This document shows, piece by piece, positions 33,693-40,738 of a DNA stretch of 46,646 nt (position 1 is the stretch's first letter; each line of letters opens with the position of its first letter). The notes under the pieces are model-generated. The model saw only the letters and a list, made by a program, of their open reading frames with translations. It searched no databases and was not told the origin of the DNA. Both the position numbers and the translations under genes were made by a program. The DNA lies in contig JBEPTZ010000020.1 of the NCBI GenBank assembly GCA_041691815.1, forward strand, positions 1-46,646, read 5' to 3'. This DNA is from 70-18 sp041691815. GTDB taxonomy: Bacteria > Pseudomonadota > Alphaproteobacteria > Acetobacterales > Acetobacteraceae.

Positions 33693-34799
33693 ATGGCCGA
33701 TGCCGGGGCGTGGCGCATACGCCGCCTTGCCTGCACGACCCCCCGCCTTGCCGCCAGCCGGCGGACGCTGCTGCACGGCCTGACCGCGCTGCTGGCGGCC
33801 AGCCTCGCCGCGCCGCCGCCCGGCCATGCCGCCACCAACCCCGATCGCTTCCCCGATGGCGGCACCATCCTGGTCGGCGGGCCGGAGGGCGGCGAACTCA
33901 GCGCCTGGGCGGCGCGGCTGGCGGCCGCCCTGCTCGATGGCCAGCCGAACGGCGCGGTGCTGCACCGCCACGACAGCGGCGGCGCCGACGGCGTCACCGC
34001 CGCCAACCAGTTCGAGGCGCGGGTGGCGCCGGACGGCCAGACCGTGCTGCTGGCCCCCGGTGCGGCGGCGCTGGCCTGGCTGGCCGGTGACCCCAGGGCG
34101 CATTACGACGTGGCGAAATGGCTGCCGATCATGGCCGGTGTCACCCCCGGGATGGTCTGCGGCCGTCAGGCCGCGGTCACCCTGCCGGTCGGCGCCCGGC
34201 TGCGGATTGCCGCCAGCGGCGCGGTCGGGCCGGAGCTGCCGGCGCTGCTGGCGGCCGAATTGCTGGGCCTGGTGCCGGTGCCGGTGTTCGGCGTGCAGGA
34301 TGCCGCGGCGGCGCGCCAGGCACTGGCCGCCGGCCGGGTGGACGCGGTGTTCGTCAGCGGACCGGACAGTGCCGCCGACCTCGCCGCCCTGGCGGCACTC
34401 GGCGCCCGGCCGCTGTTCGGCACCGGCTGCCCGGATGCCACCGGCGCCACAAGGCGCGACCCGCTGGTGCCGGAGGTGCCGACGCTGGCCGACCTCGCGG
34501 TCTCGCTGCGCGGCCATCCGCCTTCCGGGCTGCTGTACACCGCCTGGCAGGCCTGCGCCGGTGCCGCCAACCTCGATTTCGCGCTGGTGCTGCCGGTGCT
34601 GGCGCCGGCGGCGCTGGTCTCGCTGTGGCGCAAGGCGGCGGTGCAGATGGCCGCCACGCCGGAATTGCAGGTGCCGGCGCTGCGCCTGCTGCCGGCGCCG
34701 GGCGCCAACGACGTGCTGTCGGCGGTGGCCGCCGACGCCCCGGTGCTGCTGGCGCTGCGGCAATGGATGGCCAGCCGGCTGGACTGGCACCCTGGTTGA
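33693..34799 (+). CDS. TctC/Bug-like periplasmic protein (divergent)
   Basis: 368 residues. An N-terminal basic region is followed by a signal-like helix (TLLHGLTALLAASLAAPPP, cut near GHAAT). After it, GGTILVGGPEGGELSAWAARLAAAL, GADGVTAANQFEARVAPDGQTVLLAP and AHYDVAKWLPI echo the Bug/TctC receptor sequence (GG...AR..A, GAGG...A.AA.APDG.TLL, YD..K...PI). No tctA or tctB is near, as is usual for the many orphan Bug proteins. The similarity is weak, so the ligand and even a transport role are uncertain. ATG 33693 follows GGGAGACC. Confidence 0.55.
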   Translation: MADAGAWRIRRLACTTPRLAASRRTLLHGLTALLAASLAAPPPGHAATNPDRFPDGGTILVGGPEGGELSAWAARLAAALLDGQPNGAVLHRHDSGGADGVTAANQFEARVAPDGQTVLLAPGAAALAWLAGDPRAHYDVAKWLPIMAGVTPGMVCGRQAAVTLPVGARLRIAASGAVGPELPALLAAELLGLVPVPVFGVQDAAAARQALAAGRVDAVFVSGPDSAADLAALAALGARPLFGTGCPDATGATRRDPLVPEVPTLADLAVSLRGHPPSGLLYTAWQACAGAANLDFALVLPVLAPAALVSLWRKAAVQMAATPELQVPALRLLPAPGANDVLSAVAADAPVLLALRQWMASRLDWHPG

Positions 34800-34905
34800 A
34801 CACCGCCCCCGGCCAGCCGGACTTGCCCCGCGCCGGCCGGACAGCTATATGCGCCGCTTCGCCTCGCCGGTCGGGATCGGCAGGGCCACAGACACAGGTG
34901 CGACA

Positions 34906-35133
34906 ATGAAGCCGGGCATCCACCCCGAATACCACGAGATCTCCATCATCATGACCGATGGGACCGAGTTCAAGACCCGTTCCTGCGCCGGCAAGCCCGG
35001 CGAGGTGATGCGGCTGGACATCGACCCCAAGTCGCATCCGGCGTGGACCGGCGTGCAGCGCATGATGGACACCGGCGGCCAGGTCGCCAAGTTCAACAAG
35101 AAATTCGCCGGGCTCGGCAGCCGCAAGGCATAA
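34906..35133 (+). CDS. rpmE: 50S ribosomal protein L31
   Basis: 75 residues: MKPGIHPEYHEISIIMTDGTEF, then TRSCAGKPGEVMRLDIDPKSHPAWTG and KFNKKFAGLG, matching the alphaproteobacterial L31. It has a single Cys, so it is the zinc-free form. A strong intrinsic terminator follows 36 bases later. Confidence 0.96.
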   Translation: MKPGIHPEYHEISIIMTDGTEFKTRSCAGKPGEVMRLDIDPKSHPAWTGVQRMMDTGGQVAKFNKKFAGLGSRKA

Positions 35134-35168
35134 CCCACGCCGGCCAATTTTTTGGCCGACCCGAACAG

Positions 35169-35199
35169 CGCCGCCCCTTGAACCGAGGGGCGGCGTTTT
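35169..35199 (+). terminator. Intrinsic terminator after rpmE
   Basis: GC-rich 10-bp perfect stem (CGCCGCCCCT 35169-35178, AGGGGCGGCG 35186-35195), 7-base loop, then TTTT at 35196-35199. Confidence 0.9.
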
Positions 35200-35209
35200 C
35201 CATTTCTAT

Positions 35210-35306
35210 GGGGTCGGGATGCCCAAGCCAGGGGTTCCGACGGCTACCGACGAACCGGCCTTCGGGCGGTTCGCAACCGTAACCTTGCTCATGCAGGAGG
35301 TTCCCC
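35210..35306 (+). promoter_or_regulatory. ROSE-like RNA thermometer in the hsp20 leader
   Basis: The last 25 bases contain TTGCT (35285-35289) facing the Shine-Dalgarno AGGAGG (35295-35300) across a short loop. This is the U(U/C)GCU/AGGA pairing that defines the 3' hairpin of ROSE elements upstream of small heat-shock genes in alphaproteobacteria. Upstream hairpins are available, e.g. CGAACCG (35251-35257) with CGGTTCG (35267-35273). The structure would hide the ribosome site at low temperature and melt on heating. A sigma-32-like CTTGAA (35177) and CCATTT (35200) may form the promoter but overlap the rpmE terminator; that part is tentative. Confidence 0.72.
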
Positions 35307-35768
35307 GTGAACGCCATCAATCTGTCGCCGCTGTTCCGCACCGCCATCGGTTTCGACCGTCTGGCCCGCCTCGCGGACACCGTTTCGGCCACCGCCGAGA
35401 CCGGCTATCCCCCCTACAACATCGAGAAGACCGCCGATGACAGCTACCGCCTGACCATGGCGGTGGCCGGCTTCCGCCCGGATGACATCGAGCTGACGGT
35501 GAAGGACAACACGCTGTTCATCGCCGCCAAGCCGCAGGCCGAGGGCGAGCAGCCGGAGCTGCTGTATCGCGGCATCGCCGGGCGTGCGTTCGAGCGCCGG
35601 TTCGCGCTGGCCGACCATATCGTGGTCGAGGGTGCCAACATGGAGCTCGGCCTGCTGCACGTGCTGCTGCGCCGCGTGGTGCCCGAGGCGCTGAAGCCGC
35701 GGCGCATTCCGGTCGGCACCGGCGCGCCGCAGGCGGTGCCGCAGGTCGAGGCCCAGGTGGCCGCGTAA
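35307..35768 (+). CDS. Small heat-shock protein Hsp20 (IbpA-like)
   Basis: 153 residues beginning with GTG 35307, six bases after the end of AGGAGG. The alpha-crystallin domain spans about 38-128 (PPYNIEKTADDSYRLTMAVAG, then VKDNTLFIAAKP and YRGIAGRAFERRFALAD). ANMELGLLHVLLRRVVPE ends the domain, and the IPV of RRIPVGTG is the C-terminal IxI/V anchor used in oligomer assembly. It holds unfolding proteins in a refoldable state under heat stress. Control by the ROSE-like leader is predicted. Confidence 0.93.
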   Translation: MNAINLSPLFRTAIGFDRLARLADTVSATAETGYPPYNIEKTADDSYRLTMAVAGFRPDDIELTVKDNTLFIAAKPQAEGEQPELLYRGIAGRAFERRFALADHIVVEGANMELGLLHVLLRRVVPEALKPRRIPVGTGAPQAVPQVEAQVAA

Positions 35769-35792
35769 CGGCCAGGCCCGCGCTACTTGGAA

Positions 35793-35820
35793 CCGGGGGG
35801 GGGGCCGCGCCCCCCCCCCG
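35793..35820. terminator. G10/C10 homopolymer hairpin between hsp20 and DUF1192 gene
   Basis: A run of ten G (35795-35804) is followed by CCGCG and a run of ten C (35810-35819), flanked by a pairing C and G. This folds into a very stable hairpin between two convergent genes and may end transcription from either side. Its homopolymer tracts are prone to length change and to sequencing error. Confidence 0.65.
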
Positions 35821-35828
35821 TTTGATGG

Positions 35829-36014
35829 GGTGGGGGAGAAGGCGTCGGCGGGGCGGGGGTGGGACGGGGTGGGGTGGGTATAAGCCACGGCGCGGGCGAT
35901 TTCGGCGCGCAGTTCGCCGATATACGCCTCCAGCTCGGCCACGCCCCACAGGTCCAGCACCGCCTTGGTCAGCCGGGCCGGTTTCGGGCGGGGCAGATCG
36001 TCGTCGTTCAGCAT
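35829..36014 (-). CDS. DUF1192-family small protein, 3' end uncertain
   Basis: From ATG 36014 the N-terminal 42 residues (MLNDDDLPRPKPARLTKAVL, DLWGVAELEAYIGELRAEIARA) match DUF1192 proteins, which usually end near residue 60-65 with ADAxF. Here ADAF is reached at residue 56-59 within a Pro/Thr/His-rich stretch, but no stop follows. The frame stays open through the G10/C10 hairpin and antisense to hsp20 until 35289. A single-base length change in the homopolymer would bring in a TAG at 35783-35785. The coordinates given cover only the family-like part. Function unknown. Confidence 0.6.
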
Positions 36015-36185
36015 GTTTTTCGTCCTCCGATCCGTTGCAACCTCGCCGCACGGCTTGACCGTGGCGGGTGCGGGGTCCATATGCCCGCCTTCCCCCCATA
36101 GGCTTTCCGGGGTTCCGGAAGGCGCTGCTGCCAACAGATTGCCGGCGGGAGCGTCAACCCGTGCGAGGCCAAGAGGTACGATGCC

Positions 36186-36764
36186 ATGACCCTGCCGCTG
36201 ATGCCAAAGGCCACCGCCGTGTGGTTGATCGACAAGACCGGCCTGACCTTCACCCAGATCGCCGATCTCTGCGGCATGCACCCGCTGGAGGTGCAGGCGA
36301 TCGCCGATGGCGAGGTCGCCCAGGGTATCGTCGGCTACGACCCGGTGGCCAACAGCCAGTTGACCGCCGCCGAGATCGCCCGCTGCGAGAAAGACCCGGA
36401 AGCCCGCCTGAAGCTGACGCCGCCCGCCATGCCGATCCCGAAGCGCGGCAAGGGCGCCCGCTACACCCCGGTGGCCAAGCGCAACGACCGCCCGGACGGC
36501 ATCGCCTTCCTGCTGCGCAACTACCCGCAACTGACCGAGGCGCAGATCGGCAAGCTGATGGGCACCACCAAGGACACCATCCAGAAGGTGCGCGACCGCA
36601 CCCACTGGAACTCGGCCAACATCAAGCCGCGCGACCCGGTGATCCTCGGCCTGTGCACCCAGACCGACCTGCACGGCATGGTCACCCAGGCCAACGAGCG
36701 GCTGCAGCGCGAGGGGCTGGCGGTGCCGCCGCTGCCGATGCCCACCGCCGACGAAGCCGCCTGA
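36186..36764 (+). CDS. trcR: Cell-cycle transcriptional regulator TrcR (DUF1013)
   Basis: 192 residues. The DUF1013 signature is clear: LPLMPKATAVWLIDKTGLTF, QIADLCGMHPLEVQAIADGEVAQGIVGYDP and RNDRPDGIAFLLRNYPQLTEAQIGKLMGTTKDTI, each part looking like a helix-turn-helix. In Caulobacter the homologue (TrcR) is linked to cell-cycle transcription. ATG 36186 begins MTLPLMP as in the family. It is a single gene convergent with a DUF465 gene across a heavily structured spacer. Confidence 0.9.
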   Translation: MTLPLMPKATAVWLIDKTGLTFTQIADLCGMHPLEVQAIADGEVAQGIVGYDPVANSQLTAAEIARCEKDPEARLKLTPPAMPIPKRGKGARYTPVAKRNDRPDGIAFLLRNYPQLTEAQIGKLMGTTKDTIQKVRDRTHWNSANIKPRDPVILGLCTQTDLHGMVTQANERLQREGLAVPPLPMPTADEAA

Positions 36765-36810
36765 TCCAGGCGGCCGGACGTGATGGCCGCCCCAGGCGCG
36801 CAGCGAGCCG

Positions 36811-36885
36811 ATGATAAGCGTGCTTATGATAACGTGGCTGATGGGTATGGCTGGGACATAACCATGTCCCAGCCGGTCGCCCATC
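36811..36885. terminator. Structured spacer between trcR and DUF465 gene (probable bidirectional terminator)
   Basis: An 11-bp perfect hairpin (GGCTGGGACAT 36849-36859, ATGTCCCAGCC 36864-36874, loop AACC) is enclosed by GATGGG (36840-36845) and CCCATC (36880-36885). A separate palindrome ATAAGC-GT-GCTTAT lies at 36814-36827. There is no long T-run. It sits between convergent genes and may end both transcripts; a small RNA is another possibility. Confidence 0.5.
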
Positions 36886-36914
36886 CAGCCGAATCTGGCC
36901 TTGGCGGCGGGCGT

Positions 36915-37094
36915 TCAGCCCGGCCGGGCGCCGCCTTTCAGCCGCTCCATCTCCTCTTTCAGCCGGAGTTTCTCCAGTTTAAGGCGGGAAAGCGTGCCGG
37001 TATCGGGCTGCGGCCGCTGGTCTTCCTCGAAAATCCGGCTCTCAAGGCCGGCGTGACGGGATTTCAGGCTCTCGATGCGGGACTGCAGGTTCAT
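36915..37094 (-). CDS. DUF465 (YdcH-like) small coiled-coil protein
   Basis: 59 residues: MNLQSRIESLKSRHAGLESR, then IFEEDQRPQPDT and LSRLKLEKLRLKEEMERLKG. The middle LSRLKLEKLRLKEEM is the DUF465 signature, where two helices form an antiparallel coiled coil. CAGGAG lies 6 bases before the ATG at 37094. Function unknown. A second DUF465 gene starts 194 bases away in the opposite direction. Confidence 0.85.
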   Translation of the reverse strand: MNLQSRIESLKSRHAGLESRIFEEDQRPQPDTGTLSRLKLEKLRLKEEMERLKGGARPG

Positions 37095-37288
37095 GTCGTC
37101 TCCTGTTCTGCGCTACCGTATGGCCGGACCGCTCCGACAGGGAGCACTCCGGTCAGAAGCGGGAAGGAGCCGAACGCTGCCGGGACCACCCCGCCGATCA
37201 AGCGTAACGCTAAAGACATGGTCTTTGCCACGAGAAACGCCAGTGCGGCATGCTACGGTTTCGTCACTTTCCAGATCGGGATGCCAGC

Positions 37289-37492
37289 ATGCTGACGGAT
37301 CGCGATTCCCTGTTGCGCAAGCTGCACGAACTTCGCAGCGAGCACCGAGACCTCGACACCGTGATCGCCCGGCTGGTGGAAGCCGGCCCGGTCGACCACC
37401 TGCATCTGGCGCGGCTGAAGAAGCGCAAGCTGCTGCTGAAGGACGAGGTCGGCTGGCTGGAATCCCGCCTGATCCCCGACAACATCGCGTGA
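37289..37492 (+). CDS. DUF465 (YdcH-like) small coiled-coil protein, second copy
   Basis: 67 residues: MLTDRDSLLRKLHELRSEHR, DLDTVIARL, and HLARLKKRKLLLKDEVGWLE. It shares the LxRLKxxKLxLKDE core with the divergent gene at 36915-37094 but is otherwise different, so the pair is not a recent duplication. It starts 4 bases upstream of purE and probably travels in the purE-purK transcript. Role unknown. Confidence 0.85.
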   Translation: MLTDRDSLLRKLHELRSEHRDLDTVIARLVEAGPVDHLHLARLKKRKLLLKDEVGWLESRLIPDNIA

Positions 37493-37496
37493 CGCC

Positions 37497-37997
37497 GTGA
37501 CCGCGCTCCCGCTCATCGGCATCATCATGGGCAGCCAGTCGGACTGGCCGACCATGCGCCATGCCGCCGACATGCTGCACCGGCTGGAAGTGCCGCACGA
37601 AGCCCGCATCGTCTCCGCCCACCGCACGCCGGACCGGCTGGCCAGCTATGCCAGCGAGGCGCGCGGGCGCGGCCTGCGGGTGATCATCGCCGGCGCCGGC
37701 GGGGCGGCGCATCTGCCCGGCATGTGCGCCGCCTGGACCAGCTTGCCGGTGCTCGGCGTGCCGATGGAGAGCCACGCGCTGAAGGGCATGGATTCGCTGC
37801 TGTCGATCGTACAGATGCCGGCCGGCGTCCCGGTCGGCACCCTGGCGATCGGCCGCGCCGGCGCGATCAACGCCGCCCTGCTGGCCGCCGGCATCCTGGC
37901 GCTGTCCGACCCGGCGCTGGCCGAGCGGCTGGACGCGCTGCGTGCCGCGCAGACCGCGGCGGTGGCCGCCGAACCCATCGATCCGCCGGCGCCATGA
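37497..37997 (+). CDS. purE: 5-(carboxyamino)imidazole ribonucleotide mutase
   Basis: 166 residues starting with GTG 37497, four bases after the DUF465 stop. IIMGSQSDWPTMRHA (9-23), VSAHRTPDRLASYA (39-52) and IIAGAGGAAHLPGM (63-76) are the class I PurE signatures, with the catalytic His in SAHRTP. It moves the carboxylate of N5-CAIR to give CAIR in purine synthesis, working with PurK, whose gene overlaps by ATGA. Confidence 0.96.
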   Translation: MTALPLIGIIMGSQSDWPTMRHAADMLHRLEVPHEARIVSAHRTPDRLASYASEARGRGLRVIIAGAGGAAHLPGMCAAWTSLPVLGVPMESHALKGMDSLLSIVQMPAGVPVGTLAIGRAGAINAALLAAGILALSDPALAERLDALRAAQTAAVAAEPIDPPAP

Positions 37998-39136
37998 GCT
38001 TCCCGCTGCCTCCCGGCGCCACCATCGGCATCGTCGGTGGCGGGCAACTCGGCCGCATGACCGCGATGGCCGCGGCCCGGCTCGGCTATCGCTGTCATAT
38101 CCTGACCCCGGAGGATGACAGCCCGGCCGCCCAGGTCTCGGCCGGGGTGACGCTCGGCGCCTATGAGGACCCGGCGGCATTGCGCGATTTTGCTGCCCGG
38201 GTCGATGTCATCACCTTCGAGTTCGAGAATGTTTCCGCCGAGGGGCTCGACCTGCTGGCCTCGTTGAAGCCGGTGCGGCCGTCGCCGGCGGTGCTGCGGC
38301 TGAGCCAGGACCGGGTGGCGGAAAAGACCTTCCTCAACGCCGCCGGTGCCGCCACCGCACCCTGGCGGGCGGTGGACAGCCTGGACGATCTGCGCGCCGC
38401 GGTGGCCGAACTGGGCCTGCCGGCGATCCTGAAAACCACAAGGCTCGGCTATGACGGCAAGGGCCAGGCGACGCTGCACACGGCGGACGACCTGGAAGCG
38501 GCGTTCGTCGCGCTGGAACCCAAGCCGTTGATCCTGGAGGGTTTCGTCGATTTTGCCTGCGAGGTCTCGGTGCTGGTGGCGCGCGGTGCCGATGGCGCCA
38601 TCTCGGCGTTCGACACCGTGCAGAACAGCCATCGCGACCATATCCTCGACATGACGCTGGCGCCGGCGCCGATCCCGCCGGCAACCGCCGCCGCCGCCCA
38701 GGCGCTGGCCCGCCGCGTCGCCGAGGCGGTCGATCTGGTCGGCCTGCTGGCGGTCGAGATGTTCATCGCCGCCGATGGCCGCGTGCTGGTCAACGAGATC
38801 GCGCCGCGCCCGCATAATTCCGGCCACTGGACCATCGACGCCTGCCCGGTCAGCCAGTTCGAGATGCAGGTCCGCGCCGTCGCCGGCTTGCCACTGCCGC
38901 CGGCGGTCCGCCACGCCGACGCGGTGATGAAGAACCTCGTCGGTCCCGAGGAGACCGCGCTGTGGCCGGCGATCCTGGCTACCCCCGGCCTGATCGGCCA
39001 TCTCTACGGCAAGACCGAGGCCCGGCCCGGCCGCAAGATGGGCCATGTCACCAGGCTGTTCCCGCTCGGCGGGTTGCCGGGACCATTCGGCATCGCCGAT
39101 GCGCTGGGCGGGCTGCTGGCCGACCAGCGAGCGTGA
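37994..39136 (+). CDS. purK: 5-(carboxyamino)imidazole ribonucleotide synthase
   Basis: 380 residues. ATP-grasp enzyme: TIGIVGGGQLGRMTAMAAARLG at the N-terminus, VITFEFENVSAEGLDLL, LKTTRLGYDGKGQ in the ATP-binding region, and the metal/ATP site VEMFIAADGRVLVNEIAPRPHNSGH. It makes N5-CAIR from AIR, bicarbonate and ATP. ATG 37994 overlaps the purE stop, so the two are coupled. Confidence 0.96.
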   Translation: MSFPLPPGATIGIVGGGQLGRMTAMAAARLGYRCHILTPEDDSPAAQVSAGVTLGAYEDPAALRDFAARVDVITFEFENVSAEGLDLLASLKPVRPSPAVLRLSQDRVAEKTFLNAAGAATAPWRAVDSLDDLRAAVAELGLPAILKTTRLGYDGKGQATLHTADDLEAAFVALEPKPLILEGFVDFACEVSVLVARGADGAISAFDTVQNSHRDHILDMTLAPAPIPPATAAAAQALARRVAEAVDLVGLLAVEMFIAADGRVLVNEIAPRPHNSGHWTIDACPVSQFEMQVRAVAGLPLPPAVRHADAVMKNLVGPEETALWPAILATPGLIGHLYGKTEARPGRKMGHVTRLFPLGGLPGPFGIADALGGLLADQRA

Positions 39137-39160
39137 CGACGGCGGCAACCGGCACCCCGC

Positions 39161-39637
39161 TCAGCCGGCGGCGGCGCGCTCCAGGCCGGCAATATCCAGC
39201 TTCACCATCGCGCTCATCGCAGCGAACACCCGCCCGGCGATGCCCGGATCGGGATCGGCCAGCAGGCGGGGTAAAATCGCCGGCACGATCTGCCAGGGCA
39301 CGCCCCATTTGTCGCGCAGCCAGCCGCACATGATTTCCTCGCCGCCATCGGCGGTGAGCGCCGTCCACAGCCGATCCACCTCGGCCTGGTCGGCACAGGC
39401 GACCGAGATCGAGGCGGCGGTGCCGTAGCTGGCCGGTGCGCCACCATTCAACGCCTGGAAGCTCTGGCCGCCGAGGGTGAAGGCCACCAGGATCACCTCA
39501 CCGGCTTCCCCGCCGGGCCAGTTCCCCGGCGAGCGCAGGACATGGTCAACGCTGGAATCGGGCACCAGCGCGACATAGCAGCGGACGGCGGCCTCCGCGT
39601 CGTTGCCGAACCAGAGGCAGGTGCTGACGTTCGGCAT
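39161..39637 (-). CDS. PhnB-like glyoxalase-fold protein (first)
   Basis: 158 residues with VOC/3-demethylubiquinone-methyltransferase-like (PF06983) layout: STCLWFGNDAEAAVRCYVAL, VILVAFTLGGQSFQALNGG, and DRLWTALTADGGEEIMCGWLRDKWGVPWQIVP. This DUF1428/PhnB-type branch is widespread and functionally undefined; the WGVxWQIVP ending is the family hallmark. A palindrome lies 71 bases upstream of its start. It is close to a second, related gene on the same strand. Confidence 0.82.
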   Translation of the reverse strand: MPNVSTCLWFGNDAEAAVRCYVALVPDSSVDHVLRSPGNWPGGEAGEVILVAFTLGGQSFQALNGGAPASYGTAASISVACADQAEVDRLWTALTADGGEEIMCGWLRDKWGVPWQIVPAILPRLLADPDPGIAGRVFAAMSAMVKLDIAGLERAAAG

Positions 39638-39707
39638 CGAGACGGTTCCTCTGGAGCGGTGGCCGCCGCTGCGGCTGCATCCGGCGGCGGGTTTCAGCGA
39701 TCGCGGA

Positions 39708-39728
39708 ATGGTTATGAGTCATAACCAT
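39708..39728. promoter_or_regulatory. Perfect 21-base palindrome between the two PhnB-like genes
   Basis: Arms ATGGTTATGA (39708-39717) and TCATAACCAT (39719-39728) around a central G. It lies 71 bases upstream of the first PhnB-like gene's start and 40 bases after the end of the second. Its symmetry and lack of a T-run favour a protein-binding operator over a terminator; the nearby MarR-family regulator is a candidate ligand. Confidence 0.5.
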
Positions 39729-39768
39729 CCCGCGTCCGGAGCCTGCCGCGGGGCGTTATGCCGCTGCC

Positions 39769-40182
39769 TCAGCCGCCCATCGGCTCGGCCAGCACGATCC
39801 AGCCGACGCCGAACTTGTCCTTGAGCATGCCGAAGGCGCCGGCGAAGAAGGTTTTGGCCAGCGGCATCTGCACCGTGCCGCCCTCGGCCAGTGCGGCGAA
39901 ATAGCGCTCCGCGTCGGCCTTGCTGTCGGCGGTCAGCGAGATCGCGAAGCCCTCGAAGCTGGCCGCGCCGCCGCAATGGCCGTCCGAGGCGAAAATCGTC
40001 GTCTCGCCGATTTTCACCGCCGCGTGCATCACATTGTCACGGGTCTCCGGCCGCACCATCGTCTGGTCCGGCGAATCGCGGAAATAGCTCTTCATGCCCA
40101 CCTTGGCGCCGACCGCCTTGGTGTAGAAATCGAGTGCGGCCTCGCAGGTGCCGTCGAAGAACAGATAGGGCAGGGCTTGCAT
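39769..40182 (-). CDS. PhnB-like glyoxalase-fold protein (second)
   Basis: 137 residues. MQALPYLFFDGTCEAALDFY, MVRPETRDNVMHAAVKIGE, FEGFAISLTADSKADAERYF and FGMLKDKFGVGWIVLAEP match the PhnB/VOC group; ATG 40182 is chosen because the family starts there. Members bind metal or small ligands, but no substrate is known for this branch. It diverges from the MarR gene (57 bases), and the intervening region contains a small palindrome TTCATCATGAA near 40199-40209. The regulator probably controls it. Confidence 0.85.
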   Translation of the reverse strand: MQALPYLFFDGTCEAALDFYTKAVGAKVGMKSYFRDSPDQTMVRPETRDNVMHAAVKIGETTIFASDGHCGGAASFEGFAISLTADSKADAERYFAALAEGGTVQMPLAKTFFAGAFGMLKDKFGVGWIVLAEPMGG

Positions 40183-40239
40183 GCTGGTGTCCTCGGGTTC
40201 ATCATGAACGGGATAGGCGGATATCAACATAAAGCGGCG

Positions 40240-40674
40240 ATGTCAAACACGGTTTCATTCCAGACCACCCTTGATGTGCGCGACGCCTGCCTGTGCCTGC
40301 ATCTGCAACGCGCCGCCCGCGCCGCCGCACGGCGGTTCGACGCCGCATTGCGCCCGGCCGGGCTGACCAGCGGCCAGTTCTCGCTGCTGATGGCGCTGAA
40401 CCGGCCCGAGCCGCCGACGCTGGCGCCGGTGGCCGCCCTGCTGGCGATGGACCGTACCACGCTGACCGCCGCCCTGAAGCCGCTGCAACGCCGCGGCTTG
40501 GTGGCGGTGCAGCCGGACCCCCTCGACCGCCGCGCCCGCCGCCTGCTGCTGACCGAGGCCGGCCGCGCGGCGCTGGCCGCAGCCCTGCCGCACTGGTGCG
40601 CCGAGCATGCCGAGATGGAGCGCGACCTGGCCGATGCCGACCGGCTGCGGCGCGAACTGGTGAGCCTGTCGTAG
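40240..40674 (+). CDS. MarR-family transcriptional regulator
   Basis: 144 residues. The winged helix is seen in LTSGQFSLLMALNRPEP, LAPVAALLAMDRTTLTAALKPLQRRGLVAV and PDPLDRRARRLLLTEAGRAAL, with the wing DPLDRRARR typical of MarR. The N- and C-terminal helices form the dimer interface. It is divergent from the PhnB-like gene and lies 64 bases before the D-threonine-aldolase-like gene. MarR proteins often respond to phenolic or oxidising compounds; the signal here is unknown. Confidence 0.9.
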   Translation: MSNTVSFQTTLDVRDACLCLHLQRAARAAARRFDAALRPAGLTSGQFSLLMALNRPEPPTLAPVAALLAMDRTTLTAALKPLQRRGLVAVQPDPLDRRARRLLLTEAGRAALAAALPHWCAEHAEMERDLADADRLRRELVSLS

Positions 40675-40738
40675 CGCCGGCTTGTCGCGGCGGGGCATGG
40701 CGGCGACACTCCGCCACCGATCCGAGGAGTCTCCCGCC

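Noticed and set aside
35289..35828. Downstream extension of the DUF1192 frame to 35289
   Set aside because: It lies antisense to hsp20 and past the point where family members end; more likely caused by the missing stop near the homopolymer hairpin.
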